A stretch of 64,000 nt of DNA from a virus: positions 22,583 through 86,582 of IMG/VR virus record IMGVR_UViG_3300034037_000036, one strand, 5' to 3'. The translations under genes and the position numbers were made by a program. This document shows, in pieces, positions 1 to 8,067 of this stretch (position 1 is its first letter; each line of letters begins with the position of its first letter). The notes beneath the pieces were generated by a model that did not search any database, was not told the DNA's origin, and saw only the letters and a list, made by a program, of their open reading frames with translations.

Positions 1-323
1 TATATTCATATGAATATGATTTAGTAAAATTATATAATGTTTTGTATAGTGATTCTGATGGTAATTATAAATCAGCAGATTATGATATATTATTATATGA
101 AAAAGACTTTTTTTATAATAAATTAATTGAAAAAATTGAATTATTATCAGATGAAGAAAAAGATATAATAAAGAAAAGTTATGGTATTAAATGTAAAAAA
201 GTTGGATTAAACGATTTATGTAAAGAATATGGGACACATAGACCAAAAATTGTTGAAATAAGAAAAAATGGTCTTAGAAAATTAAGGTATTTTCTTGCAG
301 ATGATATTAAAGAATATATTTAA
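1..323 (+). CDS. Sigma-70-like factor, C-terminal part (5' end outside window)
   Basis: The frame is open to the left edge, so this is the tail of a longer gene; a TTG at 42 is not a convincing start. About 106 residues are visible. The last 70 look like sigma region 4: an acidic LLSDEEKDIIKKSYGI segment followed by a helix-turn-helix and a basic recognition helix (RPKIVEIRKNGLRKLRYFL). The layout resembles the C-terminus of the complete sigma factor at 12733-13641, so the two are probably paralogues. The role is inferred: binding the -35 side of phage promoters as a subunit of host RNA polymerase. Region 2 cannot be checked here. Confidence 0.6.
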   Translation, partial: YSYEYDLVKLYNVLYSDSDGNYKSADYDILLYEKDFFYNKLIEKIELLSDEEKDIIKKSYGIKCKKVGLNDLCKEYGTHRPKIVEIRKNGLRKLRYFLADDIKEYI

Positions 324-362
324 TATTGAGAGGTAATATAATTAAATATAAAAATAATTAAA

Positions 363-1385
363 ATGAATAAAAGATTTATCGGTTATATAACTATAATTTT
401 TGCTATAATTTTATCATCTAGTGCAGCATATATTTCTATTATTGGTTGGGGTAAATTATTTTCTGGAAATTCTGTATTGGTTATGATTGTTATGGGAGTA
501 TTAGAAGCAAGTAAAATAATAGTATCATTATATTTACATAAAGTTTTTAATAGTGTAAATAAAATAACATTTAGTAGTATTTTAAAATCAATATTTTCTA
601 TTGAATCTTATTTAATAATTGGTGTAATAGTTACGATGTTCTTAACATCTATTGGTATATACGGATTTTTAAGTTCATCATATAAACAAAGTTTTAATGG
701 GTTAACCAAACATGAGGGAAGAATAAAGATAATTGAAAATAAGATAAAATTTTTTAATGATAATAAAAAGGATATTGAAGATTTAATTGAATATAAAAAG
801 AAACGAATTGACCAATTGGTTTCAATAAGAGTTCAGCAGGAAGCAAGGTTGGATTCGTTAATTAAAAATAACCATTGGTATAATGTAAAAAAAACACGTG
901 AAGATATAAACAATGCTAATAATGAGATAAAAAATTTAAATGTAGAAATTGGTAATCTAAATAATAATTTATTAAGTTTACAGGATTCAATAAATAGATA
1001 TAATGAAAAGAAAATTGATATTGAAACATCAACAAATGAAACATATGAAATTGGTCCAATATTATATATGGCAAAATTATTAAATAAAGATTTAGATGAT
1101 ATTGTTAATTATGTTATATTTTTAATAATATTTATTTTTGATCCAATGGCAATTTCTTTATTGATTGTATCAGATAAAATATTGAGTGAGAAAGTTGTAA
1201 ATGTGAATAAAGTTGAACCTAAAGTATTCAATTATCAAAAAAAAGAGGAAAATAATAATATAACCAATGATAACAGAGGATTTAGCACTAATATACCCAA
1301 CCCTAAAAAAGTTGTTGAGAGAAAGTTAGGTACTAATAAAAAAATAGTTGATGACAATACTATAATCTTTAAGAAAAAAAGATAG
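363..1385 (+). CDS. Membrane protein with long coiled coil (conserved phage family, function unknown)
   Basis: 340 residues. Three hydrophobic segments lie in the first 105 residues (about 7-30, 38-58, 80-103). A charged coiled coil follows (about 115-225), then a fourth membrane segment (about 245-270) ending in the FDPMAISLL motif. The sequence YEIGPILYMAKLL before the last segment matches a pattern I recall from uncharacterised coil-containing proteins common in marine phages; that is memory, not a search. It should sit in the inner membrane with the coil on one side. The tail after residue 290 is basic and low in complexity. ATG start. Two hairpins follow the gene. Confidence 0.7.
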   Translation: MNKRFIGYITIIFAIILSSSAAYISIIGWGKLFSGNSVLVMIVMGVLEASKIIVSLYLHKVFNSVNKITFSSILKSIFSIESYLIIGVIVTMFLTSIGIYGFLSSSYKQSFNGLTKHEGRIKIIENKIKFFNDNKKDIEDLIEYKKKRIDQLVSIRVQQEARLDSLIKNNHWYNVKKTREDINNANNEIKNLNVEIGNLNNNLLSLQDSINRYNEKKIDIETSTNETYEIGPILYMAKLLNKDLDDIVNYVIFLIIFIFDPMAISLLIVSDKILSEKVVNVNKVEPKVFNYQKKEENNNITNDNRGFSTNIPNPKKVVERKLGTNKKIVDDNTIIFKKKR

Positions 1386-1422
1386 TTAAAAACCATATAA
1401 TCTGTATTTAATTTAATATTAG

Positions 1423-1474
1423 CCACTATTTATATAGTGGATAAACTATGGGAATTTAATATAATTCCCATTTT
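1423..1474 (+). terminator. Two tandem hairpins after the membrane protein gene
   Basis: A 7-bp palindrome (CCACTAT / ATAGTGG, 1423-1440) is followed by a 9-bp stem (ATGGGAATT / AATTCCCAT, 1448-1471) and a short T run. The second hairpin fits an intrinsic terminator. The first also contains CTATTTATATAGTGG, which recurs upstream of other genes, so it could instead be part of a promoter for the gene at 1499. Confidence 0.5.
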
Positions 1475-1498
1475 AATATTATTTTAAAATTATTATTT

Positions 1499-1879
1499 AT
1501 GGACGAAAGAGAATATAGTGTTAAAATATTGAATTTATTTAGAAATAAAAAGATTATCACAGAAGAGGTTGAGACTAATATAAATATTGATGAAGTTAAA
1601 GAAGAGGAAAAAAGATTACGTAATTTTATAGATTCATCAATAAAGATAATTAGTTTCAATGTATATAAAGATGTTAATAATGTTGTAATGTATTGTCAAG
1701 CAATTGGAATGGAGGGTATTGAATTTCAATTTACATTAGAAGATAGTAATGGTGTTTATATAACATTAAATAATGCAAATTTGACAGAGGATTTATTAAA
1801 CAAATTGGGTAAATTATATAGGTTTTATAAACAATGGAGAGATAGGTGGTTTGAATATTTAAATGAAACAAATGTATGA
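1499..1879 (+). CDS. Unknown 126-residue protein
   Basis: I do not recognise this protein. It has a charged N-terminal half (acidic around residues 20-42) and a mixed alpha/beta C-terminal half rich in aromatics (FYKQWRDRWFEY near the end). There is no signal peptide or membrane segment. Its stop overlaps the next start in an ATGA, so it is probably co-translated with the membrane-anchored protein at 1876. Confidence 0.6.
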   Translation: MDEREYSVKILNLFRNKKIITEEVETNINIDEVKEEEKRLRNFIDSSIKIISFNVYKDVNNVVMYCQAIGMEGIEFQFTLEDSNGVYITLNNANLTEDLLNKLGKLYRFYKQWRDRWFEYLNETNV

Positions 1880-2619
1880 TTACTAAATTAAAAAACATAT
1901 CAATAATTGTTTTGGTTATAATAATCATTTTATTATTGTGGAATAATAATAAGATAAAAAATGATATATCATTATATAAAAACAATATTGAATATCTTAA
2001 AGATTCTTTAAGATATGAACATGAATATAATGATAGATTGGTAGCATCACATAGAGCTTTGGTTATTGAAAGAAAAAACCTTAAAGAGATTAATAAAAAA
2101 TTAGATGAAGAAATAAAAAAAGTAAAAGGAAAAGTAATTGAAGTTATTAAAACAAAAAGCGTTATTGTTCATGATACGGTTGAAGTTGTAACCAATTATA
2201 CTGTTTACAACACAAATGGAATATATAATTTAAAACTCAATTGGGAATATGATACTTCATTTACATCAGAAGATTGGTATGTAATATCTGGTTATAATGA
2301 TGTGAAGTTAGATAGTTCAATGGGAGTTTTGGATGTTAAAACTGTTATAACAAAACATGATATTGGATTTTCATTAATTACTGGATTGCGTGAAAAGGAT
2401 AAAAAAGTTGAAATTTTTGTTACCAGCAATTATCCAGGATTAAAACCAACAAGCATTGATGGTGCGATAATAGATCCCAAAAAACACCCAATTTTTAAGA
2501 AATATTCAAAAAAGAAAAAGATTGGTATTGGTCCTTATGTTGGGATTGGTATTAATGGGGTAGGAAAACTATCTCCGCAAATTGGTGTTGGTTTACAATA
2601 TAATTTAATAAAATTTTAA
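1876..2619 (+). CDS. Membrane-anchored coiled-coil protein, possible spanin-like
   Basis: 247 residues. A single strongly hydrophobic N-terminal segment (about 8-24) is followed by a coiled coil (about 25-95), a beta-rich region, and a glycine-rich tail with alternating pattern (GIGPYVGIGIN, QIGVGLQYNL). The tail looks like membrane-facing beta strands that end in an aromatic-basic residue. This layout (inner-membrane anchor, periplasmic coil, outer-membrane-like tail) is known from hypothetical proteins of Bacteroidota phages and would suit a one-protein spanin. The lysis role is inference. ATGA overlap with the upstream gene; a TATTTATATTATG motif follows its end. Confidence 0.65.
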   Translation: MITKLKNISIIVLVIIIILLLWNNNKIKNDISLYKNNIEYLKDSLRYEHEYNDRLVASHRALVIERKNLKEINKKLDEEIKKVKGKVIEVIKTKSVIVHDTVEVVTNYTVYNTNGIYNLKLNWEYDTSFTSEDWYVISGYNDVKLDSSMGVLDVKTVITKHDIGFSLITGLREKDKKVEIFVTSNYPGLKPTSIDGAIIDPKKHPIFKKYSKKKKIGIGPYVGIGINGVGKLSPQIGVGLQYNLIKF

Positions 2620-2629
2620 TATTTATATT

Positions 2630-2824
2630 ATGACAAAAAAAGAATTTAAAGAGTTTTTGAAATCTGATGAATTTAAGAAATTGGTAAAGAAGGAAATTTT
2701 GGATGGCTTAAAGAACGACAATAGAGTAAGGCAGGAAGTTTATGAGATTTCAAAAGACGTTTTAATTAAATTATATAAAGCATTTTGGGTAAAAAGAAAT
2801 TTTTGGACTAATTATATTAAATAA
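2630..2824 (+). CDS. Small charged protein, 64 residues
   Basis: A basic-acidic helical protein. It has an EF-rich N-terminus (KKEFKEFLKSDEFKKLVKKE) and an aromatic C-terminal stretch (LYKAFWVKRNFW). Similar short proteins sit beside virion genes in marine myophages as far as I recall. It lies 10 bases after the upstream gene and just before the 361-residue protein, so it is probably in the same operon. Function unknown. Confidence 0.6.
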   Translation: MTKKEFKEFLKSDEFKKLVKKEILDGLKNDNRVRQEVYEISKDVLIKLYKAFWVKRNFWTNYIK

Positions 2825-2835
2825 TATTGAGAAAA

Positions 2836-3921
2836 ATGAAATTGATAATAACTGAAAATCAGGTAAAATATTTAATTAAGAAAATACATAAGAAGAGTGA
2901 TAAGATTGATAATGAAGAAAACGATTCAAAGTCATTTAATTTTTTTGTAAATAAAACTCTAAATTTTATAAATAAACTATTATTTGATCCTAATTTAACT
3001 ATAAGTGATAAATATATAAATGATTTGTCAATAAATTCTGATGATTTTATCAGATTATTGTTTCATGTTGGTATATTAAAAAAGGATGATAAAAGAATAA
3101 TTGTAGATAAATCAAATTTAAGAGACAAATTAAAGGATTTATATAATATAATGCTATCACCAGCATTGGCTACTGAAAATACAACTACAGCCTCTAGCGG
3201 AGCTTATGTTGGTCCAATGATTATCACACCAATAAAAAGAGATTTTAACTTATTTAGTCCTTTATTTGAAGATGTGGATATTGAATTATTGGATGAAAGT
3301 TTATTATATGAAATATCTTCAACAATTTTACCTAAAAATGAGAAAAAAGAAGATGTTTCTTATTTATTGGATAGTTTAAAATATAAATGTTTTGCATTAC
3401 CAAAATTTGGTTCTTATTGTATAAACAAAGCATATAAAGTTATAAATGGTGATAAAACTATATTTGAAATACCTTTAATGTCAGATGATGATAATTCTGA
3501 AAAAATAGAATTATTATACACTAAAACTGGAGATAATAAGGGAGATTTATTTGTTTATTTTGTTGATTATGGAATAATTAAAGATGCGTTTTTATTATTT
3601 CCAAAAGAATTTAGAGTATTATTGTTAAAAGAAATTATAGAAAGATTGGAAGAAGGTAATAAATTAATTGATGAGAATACTGACACTTCATCTGTTGGTT
3701 ATTATGCAACACCTGGTTTTTTGGGTAGCGATTTTTTTGGAAATAAAAATGGTAAAGGTATTGTAAATAAAGGCATAACACATAAAAAACCATTTTTTGC
3801 AGGTGGTAAATTTGTTAAATTTGATGATTGTGTAAGACCCAATAATAATAAAGAAGCACAAAATGGAGGCTGTTCTCAAGGTGCAGCTGATAAAGTTGTT
3901 AAATTAGTAGATAAATTATAA
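2836..3921 (+). CDS. Probable internal virion/head protein with IITE processing motif
   Basis: 361 residues from the ATG at 2836; an in-frame TTG at 2827 would add three residues, but the ATG gives the MKLIITENQ start. That motif (I/L-x-T-E near residue 7) matches the cleavage pattern of T4-type prohead proteases and recurs in other proteins here. The middle holds a Ser/Thr/Gly-rich stretch (ENTTTASSGAYVGPM, about 112-126) and the C-terminus has paired cysteines (DDCVRPNNNKE...GGCSQGA). This style is typical of head-internal proteins of large marine myophages. No enzyme domain is recognised. The virion role is inferred. Confidence 0.6.
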   Translation: MKLIITENQVKYLIKKIHKKSDKIDNEENDSKSFNFFVNKTLNFINKLLFDPNLTISDKYINDLSINSDDFIRLLFHVGILKKDDKRIIVDKSNLRDKLKDLYNIMLSPALATENTTTASSGAYVGPMIITPIKRDFNLFSPLFEDVDIELLDESLLYEISSTILPKNEKKEDVSYLLDSLKYKCFALPKFGSYCINKAYKVINGDKTIFEIPLMSDDDNSEKIELLYTKTGDNKGDLFVYFVDYGIIKDAFLLFPKEFRVLLLKEIIERLEEGNKLIDENTDTSSVGYYATPGFLGSDFFGNKNGKGIVNKGITHKKPFFAGGKFVKFDDCVRPNNNKEAQNGGCSQGAADKVVKLVDKL

Positions 3922-3941
3922 CATTAAAAAATTATATAATT

Positions 3942-5033
3942 ATGGATTTAAAGAAAATTATAAAAGAAGAAGTTCATATAGCAATGGGAACTATAAAAAA
4001 TATCCTAAATAAGGATAAAGAATTTAATGAAGATTATTATGAAAATGTTGGAAAAAAGTTTGAAGAATATTATAAAGATTTAAAGGATGATTCTAAAGAA
4101 TTGGATAATAAATATGAAATGACTGATGAGGAAAAAGAAATTCATGATTTGTATGAGATAAGAAATGGTCTTGAAATGATTGAATATGATAATGAACCAT
4201 CAGAAAAATTTAAAGAAAGGGCAAAAGAAGCGATTGTAGGAAGTTCAAAAATGGGAAATCCAAAAGAAACTGGTGGTAAAGGTTTCAAACCATCAAGTGT
4301 TGATGAGAATGAAAAAATTTTTAAGGATGCATTAAAAAGCAAGAAAAAAAGAGATGAGGCGAAATTAAATTATATTAGTATGGGAGATGATATTGAAATG
4401 ATAAACGGTGGAAAGGGAAGGAAAAATAAAAGAAAATTGGCATTTGAAAGCGAAGAATATGAAGAAAAACTTAAAGGTGGATATGCTGATAATATGACAC
4501 CAGAAGATATTGCAGAAAAACATGGTGTTGATGTTGATAAAATATATAAACAACTTGAAAAGGGAATTAAGATTGAAATGGAACATACCAACAGTAAAGA
4601 TGTGGCAAGAGAAATTGCTTTGGATCATTTGTTTGAAAACCCAGATTATTATGATGATTTAGAAAGAATAGAAAATGAAGAAGAAACTGAAGAAATTGTT
4701 GTTGAAAATAAAAATGTTTTTTATTCAAAAGAAAAATTTAATAGTTTTGAAGATGCTTTAAATTTAATTACTGAAGATAAAAAAGTTGATGGTAATAAAG
4801 TAGTTGTTACTGATGGGAATGAAAAATATGAAATTTTATTTAAAGATGGTGAACCAATTGTTGAAAATTATGAAAATAAAAAAATGTTAGAAGAAAGTAT
4901 AAACAAAATAAATAAGTTATATAATTTTGATCAATTCAAAGAGTTTGCAGGCTTAAATGGAAATGAAAGAAAATCTGAAGATGATAAATTTTCTGATATA
5001 TTGAAAAAAATGAAAAACCTTGCTGAAAAATAA
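3942..5033 (+). CDS. DUF5661-like acidic protein, probable virion component
   Basis: 363 residues, strongly charged. The segment around residues 185-245 (PEDIAEKHGVDVDKI, MEHTNSKDVAREIALDHL, NPDYYDDLE) matches what I know of the DUF5661 family, found in large phages and giant viruses, with no known function. The N-terminus (MDLKKIIKEEVHIAMG) contains a possible prohead-protease site (I-x-K-E), and NLITED occurs near residue 280. The gene lies 20 bases after the preceding gene and ends at a strong terminator, closing the first operon. Confidence 0.7.
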   Translation: MDLKKIIKEEVHIAMGTIKNILNKDKEFNEDYYENVGKKFEEYYKDLKDDSKELDNKYEMTDEEKEIHDLYEIRNGLEMIEYDNEPSEKFKERAKEAIVGSSKMGNPKETGGKGFKPSSVDENEKIFKDALKSKKKRDEAKLNYISMGDDIEMINGGKGRKNKRKLAFESEEYEEKLKGGYADNMTPEDIAEKHGVDVDKIYKQLEKGIKIEMEHTNSKDVAREIALDHLFENPDYYDDLERIENEEETEEIVVENKNVFYSKEKFNSFEDALNLITEDKKVDGNKVVVTDGNEKYEILFKDGEPIVENYENKKMLEESINKINKLYNFDQFKEFAGLNGNERKSEDDKFSDILKKMKNLAEK

Positions 5034-5053
5034 TAATATTTAAATCTAATTTG

Positions 5054-5090
5054 AAAAATCCCACAATATGAATTTGTGGGATTTTTTTAT
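5054..5090 (+). terminator. Intrinsic terminator
   Basis: A perfect 13-bp stem (AAAAATCCCACAA / TTGTGGGATTTTT) with a 7-base loop is followed by a T-rich run. It lies 20 bases after the DUF5661-like gene. Confidence 0.9.
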
Positions 5091-5091
5091 T

Positions 5092-5119
5092 TTTGTTTTA
5101 TTTTTTTTGGTAATTTTGC
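5092..5119 (+). promoter_or_regulatory. Possible Bacteroidota-type promoter
   Basis: The -7 box TAATTTTGC (5111-5119) fits TAnnTTTG. The best upstream TTTG (5092-5095) is only 15 bases away, shorter than the usual 19-21. It lies right after the terminator and would give a very short leader before the ATG at 5130. Confidence 0.4.
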
Positions 5120-5129
5120 AATTAAAAAT

Positions 5130-5366
5130 ATGAATAAAGAATTGGAAATATTAAAAAAAACTGTTCTTTTAGAAATTGAAAAAATAGAAGTAGAAATAAA
5201 TAATATTTTACATAACGAATCATTAAATATTGATGATAAAATTGATCAATTAAAAAATTTAATTGAAACATTTACAATAAAAGAATTATCTTTAACATTA
5301 ATAAATAACATTATCAATAATACAACAAAAAAACAAAACGAAAATGGAAAAATTGATGAGACTTAA
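5130..5366 (+). CDS. Small helical protein, 78 residues
   Basis: ATG at 5130. An upstream in-frame extension to 5076 would run through the terminator and is rejected. The predicted protein is almost entirely helical and charged (LEIEKIEVEINNIL, IDDKIDQLKNLIE), probably a short coiled coil. It overlaps the next gene (start 5344) by 23 bases. Function unknown. Confidence 0.55.
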   Translation: MNKELEILKKTVLLEIEKIEVEINNILHNESLNIDDKIDQLKNLIETFTIKELSLTLINNIINNTTKKQNENGKIDET

Positions 5367-5520
5367 AGAATTAATGGTGTTAATCGAAGAAAATGCCAAA
5401 GAAACTTTTGAAAAAGGTGTTAAAGCATCAGCTGTTAGAGCAAGAAAGTATTTGCAAGAAATGAAAAAATTGGCTCAAGAATTAAGAATTGAATTGAATG
5501 AATTAAGAAAATCAAATTGA
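5344..5520 (+). CDS. Histone H1-like (Hc1-type) DNA-binding protein, 58 residues
   Basis: A short gene starting inside the 3' end of its neighbour and ending at TGA 5518-5520, directly before a terminator. The product is a single Lys/Arg/Glu-rich helical protein. Its core KGVKASAVRARKYLQEMKKL closely resembles the small histone H1-like proteins of Bacteroidota, which carry a KGNKAAGTRARK-type motif and bind DNA. It has fewer lysine repeats than cellular H1 proteins. Base composition is slightly richer in G+C than its neighbours. Likely role (inferred): coating phage or host DNA, or transcription control. Confidence 0.75.
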   Translation: MEKLMRLKELMVLIEENAKETFEKGVKASAVRARKYLQEMKKLAQELRIELNELRKSN

Positions 5521-5523
5521 TGG

Positions 5524-5545
5524 AAAGCCCTTAAAGGGCTTTTCA
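5524..5545 (+). terminator. Intrinsic terminator
   Basis: The stem AAAGCCCT / AGGGCTTT with loop TAA and a short T run lies immediately after the histone-like gene. Confidence 0.75.
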
Positions 5546-5564
5546 TTATTAAAAAAGTTTGAAA

Positions 5565-6071
5565 ATGGAAGAAAAAATTTTAAAATTATCTGAATATATT
5601 AAATCAATTCAATTTCCAAAAGATGGGAATATTGTATATATAGAAATATTGTTGCCATTAAATTGGAAAACATTTGAAGAAAATTTGGTTAAAATTGTAA
5701 AGGGTGAAGTTGAAGGGGATAAAGTATCATATTATGTGTATTCTGAATCTAACAACGATATAAGTAGATTACTTAATTATGTAGATAAAGTTGTTAAATT
5801 AAATAAAGAACTTGAAGAGAAAAAGAAATTATTAATAGGAAAGATAAATGAGTTAAAAGAAATTTTTAATGAAAAAAGTTTAGAAGAATTGAGAAACATC
5901 AAATTTGTAATAGAAGATAATATAGATTTAGATATTACAACCGATGGAGACAATTCATTGATGGTTGATTCATCAAATCTAAATGAAGACATTATTGATA
6001 ATAAAGAAAAAGGTGAAGAGAATGGTGATAATATAATTAATAATGAAAAAACTAATGTAGAAGATGTTTAA
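5565..6071 (+). CDS. Unknown coiled-coil protein, 168 residues
   Basis: ATG at 5565 is preferred over the in-frame TTG at 5559. The N-terminal half has a beta-like pattern (NIVYIEILLPLNW), followed by a coiled coil (about 75-115) and a very acidic tail (DITTDGDNSL, ENGDNIINNE). It overlaps the next gene by 8 bases, suggesting coupled translation. I do not recognise it. Confidence 0.6.
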   Translation: MEEKILKLSEYIKSIQFPKDGNIVYIEILLPLNWKTFEENLVKIVKGEVEGDKVSYYVYSESNNDISRLLNYVDKVVKLNKELEEKKKLLIGKINELKEIFNEKSLEELRNIKFVIEDNIDLDITTDGDNSLMVDSSNLNEDIIDNKEKGEENGDNIINNEKTNVEDV

Positions 6072-6447
6072 GGATGATTTTAATGAAAGAGAAATTTCTA
6101 TTGAACATTTATTAAATATTGCTAAACACCAAATCAAAGAAGAGGTTGATAATATTAAAAAAGAAAAAGATGATTCTGATTTATTAGATGAAGAATCTTA
6201 TGATAAAGAAGTAAAAAAATTAAATATTGATACTGAAATTCATAAAAAAAGATTAGCCCAACAATATTTGACTGAATACAAAAAAGAAATTACTAATTGG
6301 GAAAAATTAAAATATAAATTAGTTTTAAAGAATATTTTTAGAAGATTTATATTTAAAGTTAGAAAAGTTTTACTGAAGATAAAAGTTTTTTTCTATTTTT
6401 TATTTTATTTGATAAAATTTTTTTTTCAAAAAAATAAAGGAGATTAA
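6064..6447 (+). CDS. Charged protein with basic hydrophobic C-terminal anchor
   Basis: 127 residues. The first 75 are acidic-basic and helical. The last 35 are a membrane-like stretch flanked by lysine (VFFYFLFYLIKFFFQKNKG), suggesting C-terminal membrane attachment with most of the protein in the cytoplasm. It overlaps the upstream gene by 8 bases. Its 3' end carries the Shine-Dalgarno-like AAAGGAG of the next gene. Function unknown. Confidence 0.55.
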   Translation: MFKDDFNEREISIEHLLNIAKHQIKEEVDNIKKEKDDSDLLDEESYDKEVKKLNIDTEIHKKRLAQQYLTEYKKEITNWEKLKYKLVLKNIFRRFIFKVRKVLLKIKVFFYFLFYLIKFFFQKNKGD

Positions 6448-6450
6448 ATT

Positions 6451-6765
6451 ATGTTAACCTCTAAAGAAGATAAATTGATTGATAAAATTCTTAAAGATGT
6501 TTTTCTAATTGAGAAATCATTAAATGGGAAACCAAATTTCTCATTATTATATGAAGTCAGTAGTGAAGAATTTAATAAAATATGTATAGAAACAAATAAT
6601 TATAACCAAGATATTGGTATTTTATATATTAAATTTAGTAATACTAATATTATAATTATTAATGAAAATTTTGATTTTAAATTGGTAAATAATGGTAATG
6701 GGAAAGATAATGTTGAAAAAAATAAAAATTTTTTTAAAAAAATAATAAAAAAATTTGGATTTTAA
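6451..6765 (+). CDS. Unknown 104-residue protein with a true Shine-Dalgarno sequence
   Basis: The ATG is preceded by AAAGGAG (6436-6442) with 8 bases of spacing, unusual in this window where most starts have none. The protein is mixed alpha/beta (DIGILYIKFSNTNIIIINENF) with a lysine-rich, Phe-rich tail. It closes the 5565-6765 operon. I do not recognise it. Confidence 0.55.
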   Translation: MLTSKEDKLIDKILKDVFLIEKSLNGKPNFSLLYEVSSEEFNKICIETNNYNQDIGILYIKFSNTNIIIINENFDFKLVNNGNGKDNVEKNKNFFKKIIKKFGF

Positions 6766-6786
6766 AAAAATTTTTATTATATTTGC
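6754..6786 (+). promoter_or_regulatory. Bacteroidota-type promoter of the lipoprotein gene
   Basis: TTTG (6754-6757), 20 bases, then TATATTTGC (6778-6786): a full match to the Bacteroidota -33/-7 consensus. Transcription should begin near 6793, 16 bases before the ATG at 6809. Confidence 0.85.
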
Positions 6787-6808
6787 ATAAACAAAAAAAT
6801 CAATAGTT

Positions 6809-7294
6809 ATGAAAAATTTATTTTTATTTATGTGTTTGTTTTTAATTCTGTCTTGTAAAAAAGAACCTGTTGAACCAGTAGTTCAACAACAAGACATGGT
6901 TGATTCTTTAGATAATGAATATGAATATGGTGGTGTATATCAGAATGGGACTGGTGCTGATGTATTAACATTATCAGGAACTGAGTGGGTTTTGGAAAAG
7001 GTTGTTTTTAAACCTGCCACAACTTATGAATATCCAAAAGATACTGTAAGATTTATAAGTGATAGTGAATATACAATAAATTCCGACACATTAAAAAGAA
7101 AATATGTATTATCACCTGTTATGGGGTCAACAAATTATAGTTTGAGTTTGTATTTCTTTGAACCATTTGGTGGTAGTTTATATGGAGGTCAAATTGGTGC
7201 ATATTCAATACAAAGTGGTCAATTGTCAAATGTAGAATTTGATGATTTGCAAGATGATTCAAAATATGTTACTGCATGGTTTGTTAAACTGTGA
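6809..7294 (+). CDS. Phage-encoded lipoprotein
   Basis: 161 residues. A lysine-led hydrophobic signal (MKNLFLFMCLFLILSC) ends in an LILSC lipobox, so the mature protein begins with a lipid-modified Cys17 followed by KKEPVEP, a charge pattern seen in Bacteroidota lipoproteins. The rest is beta-rich (TLSGTEWVLEKVVF, NYSLSLYFFEPFGG), possibly a small beta barrel or sandwich. It stands alone behind its own host-like promoter, as expected for an early or moron-type gene. Superinfection exclusion or receptor masking is a reasonable guess; a spanin outer subunit is less likely at this size. Confidence 0.75.
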   Translation: MKNLFLFMCLFLILSCKKEPVEPVVQQQDMVDSLDNEYEYGGVYQNGTGADVLTLSGTEWVLEKVVFKPATTYEYPKDTVRFISDSEYTINSDTLKRKYVLSPVMGSTNYSLSLYFFEPFGGSLYGGQIGAYSIQSGQLSNVEFDDLQDDSKYVTAWFVKL

Positions 7295-7295
7295 A

Positions 7296-7982
7296 TTACC
7301 ACTTAATTTTATTCTTTCTAATTTTAATAAAACTCCATCCAGTAAGTTCCATTAATAAATCATATTTTAATAATTTAGCATAAGGATCTTCAATGACACC
7401 AGTAAAAACAAGAGATTTGTTCCATCGGCTTTTGGCAGATTTTTCTATCTTCTTATAAAGTCTTATTGCATCTTCTTTTGTTTTACATAATACTATTACC
7501 AATTCACTGTCTGAAAATTTTACTACTTTATTATTTATTACGTAAACTTCAAAAAAATCGTTCTTTGACAACCTGTTCCTTAAAAAGATTTCTTCAATTT
7601 CTTCATACTTTAATCTTTTATAATCTTTACCACTATTGATATATACAGTAAAAACTTCTTCTACTTTCCATAATGCTCTATCAACCACAAGCATTCCGCC
7701 TACTAAATCTTCTTTAACTAATCTTCCCAATTCATCTCTTACAATTCTTGGTTCATCACCTTCATCTAAATACCTTTTTAATATTGCGATTTCATATTTT
7801 ACTGGTTTTATTTTATATTTAACTCTAACATATTGTTTTTCAAATTTTACATCATTGTTTTCAGCAATCATTGAATTAAAGTTGATATATGCTGAATCCA
7901 ACTTATGAAAAAACCTTATTTTTTTTAATATTTTTGAGTTTCGTAATAAGTATAGACCATATTTTGCTATGTTTCTAGCCAT
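7296..7982 (-). CDS. Unknown 228-residue protein
   Basis: Basic protein encoded alone on the minus strand, converging on the lipoprotein gene with only one base between the stops. It has a central beta-rich segment (KVEEVFTVYINS, FFEVYVINNKVVKF) and a lysine-rich C-terminus ending GWSFIKIRKNKIKW. There is no membrane segment or recognised motif. ATG start. Function unknown. Confidence 0.6.
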   Translation of the reverse strand: MARNIAKYGLYLLRNSKILKKIRFFHKLDSAYINFNSMIAENNDVKFEKQYVRVKYKIKPVKYEIAILKRYLDEGDEPRIVRDELGRLVKEDLVGGMLVVDRALWKVEEVFTVYINSGKDYKRLKYEEIEEIFLRNRLSKNDFFEVYVINNKVVKFSDSELVIVLCKTKEDAIRLYKKIEKSAKSRWNKSLVFTGVIEDPYAKLLKYDLLMELTGWSFIKIRKNKIKW

Positions 7983-8020
7983 TTTTTTTAAAAAAAATTT
8001 TTTTATTATGAAAAAAATTA

Positions 8021-8029
8021 TATATTTGC
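8021..8029 (+). promoter_or_regulatory. Bacteroidota-type -7 box
   Basis: TATATTTGC matches TAnnTTTG. The -33 position is an all-T/A stretch rather than TTTG, so the match is partial. It would drive the operon starting at 8068, with a leader of about 30 bases. Confidence 0.6.
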
Positions 8030-8067
8030 ATTCAATAATAAATAATAAACTTTAAAAATTAGTTGTT

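Noticed and set aside
5076-5129. N-terminal extension of the 78-residue protein
   Set aside because: It would start inside the terminator stem and encode a Phe-rich run derived from its T tract. The ATG at 5130 is better.
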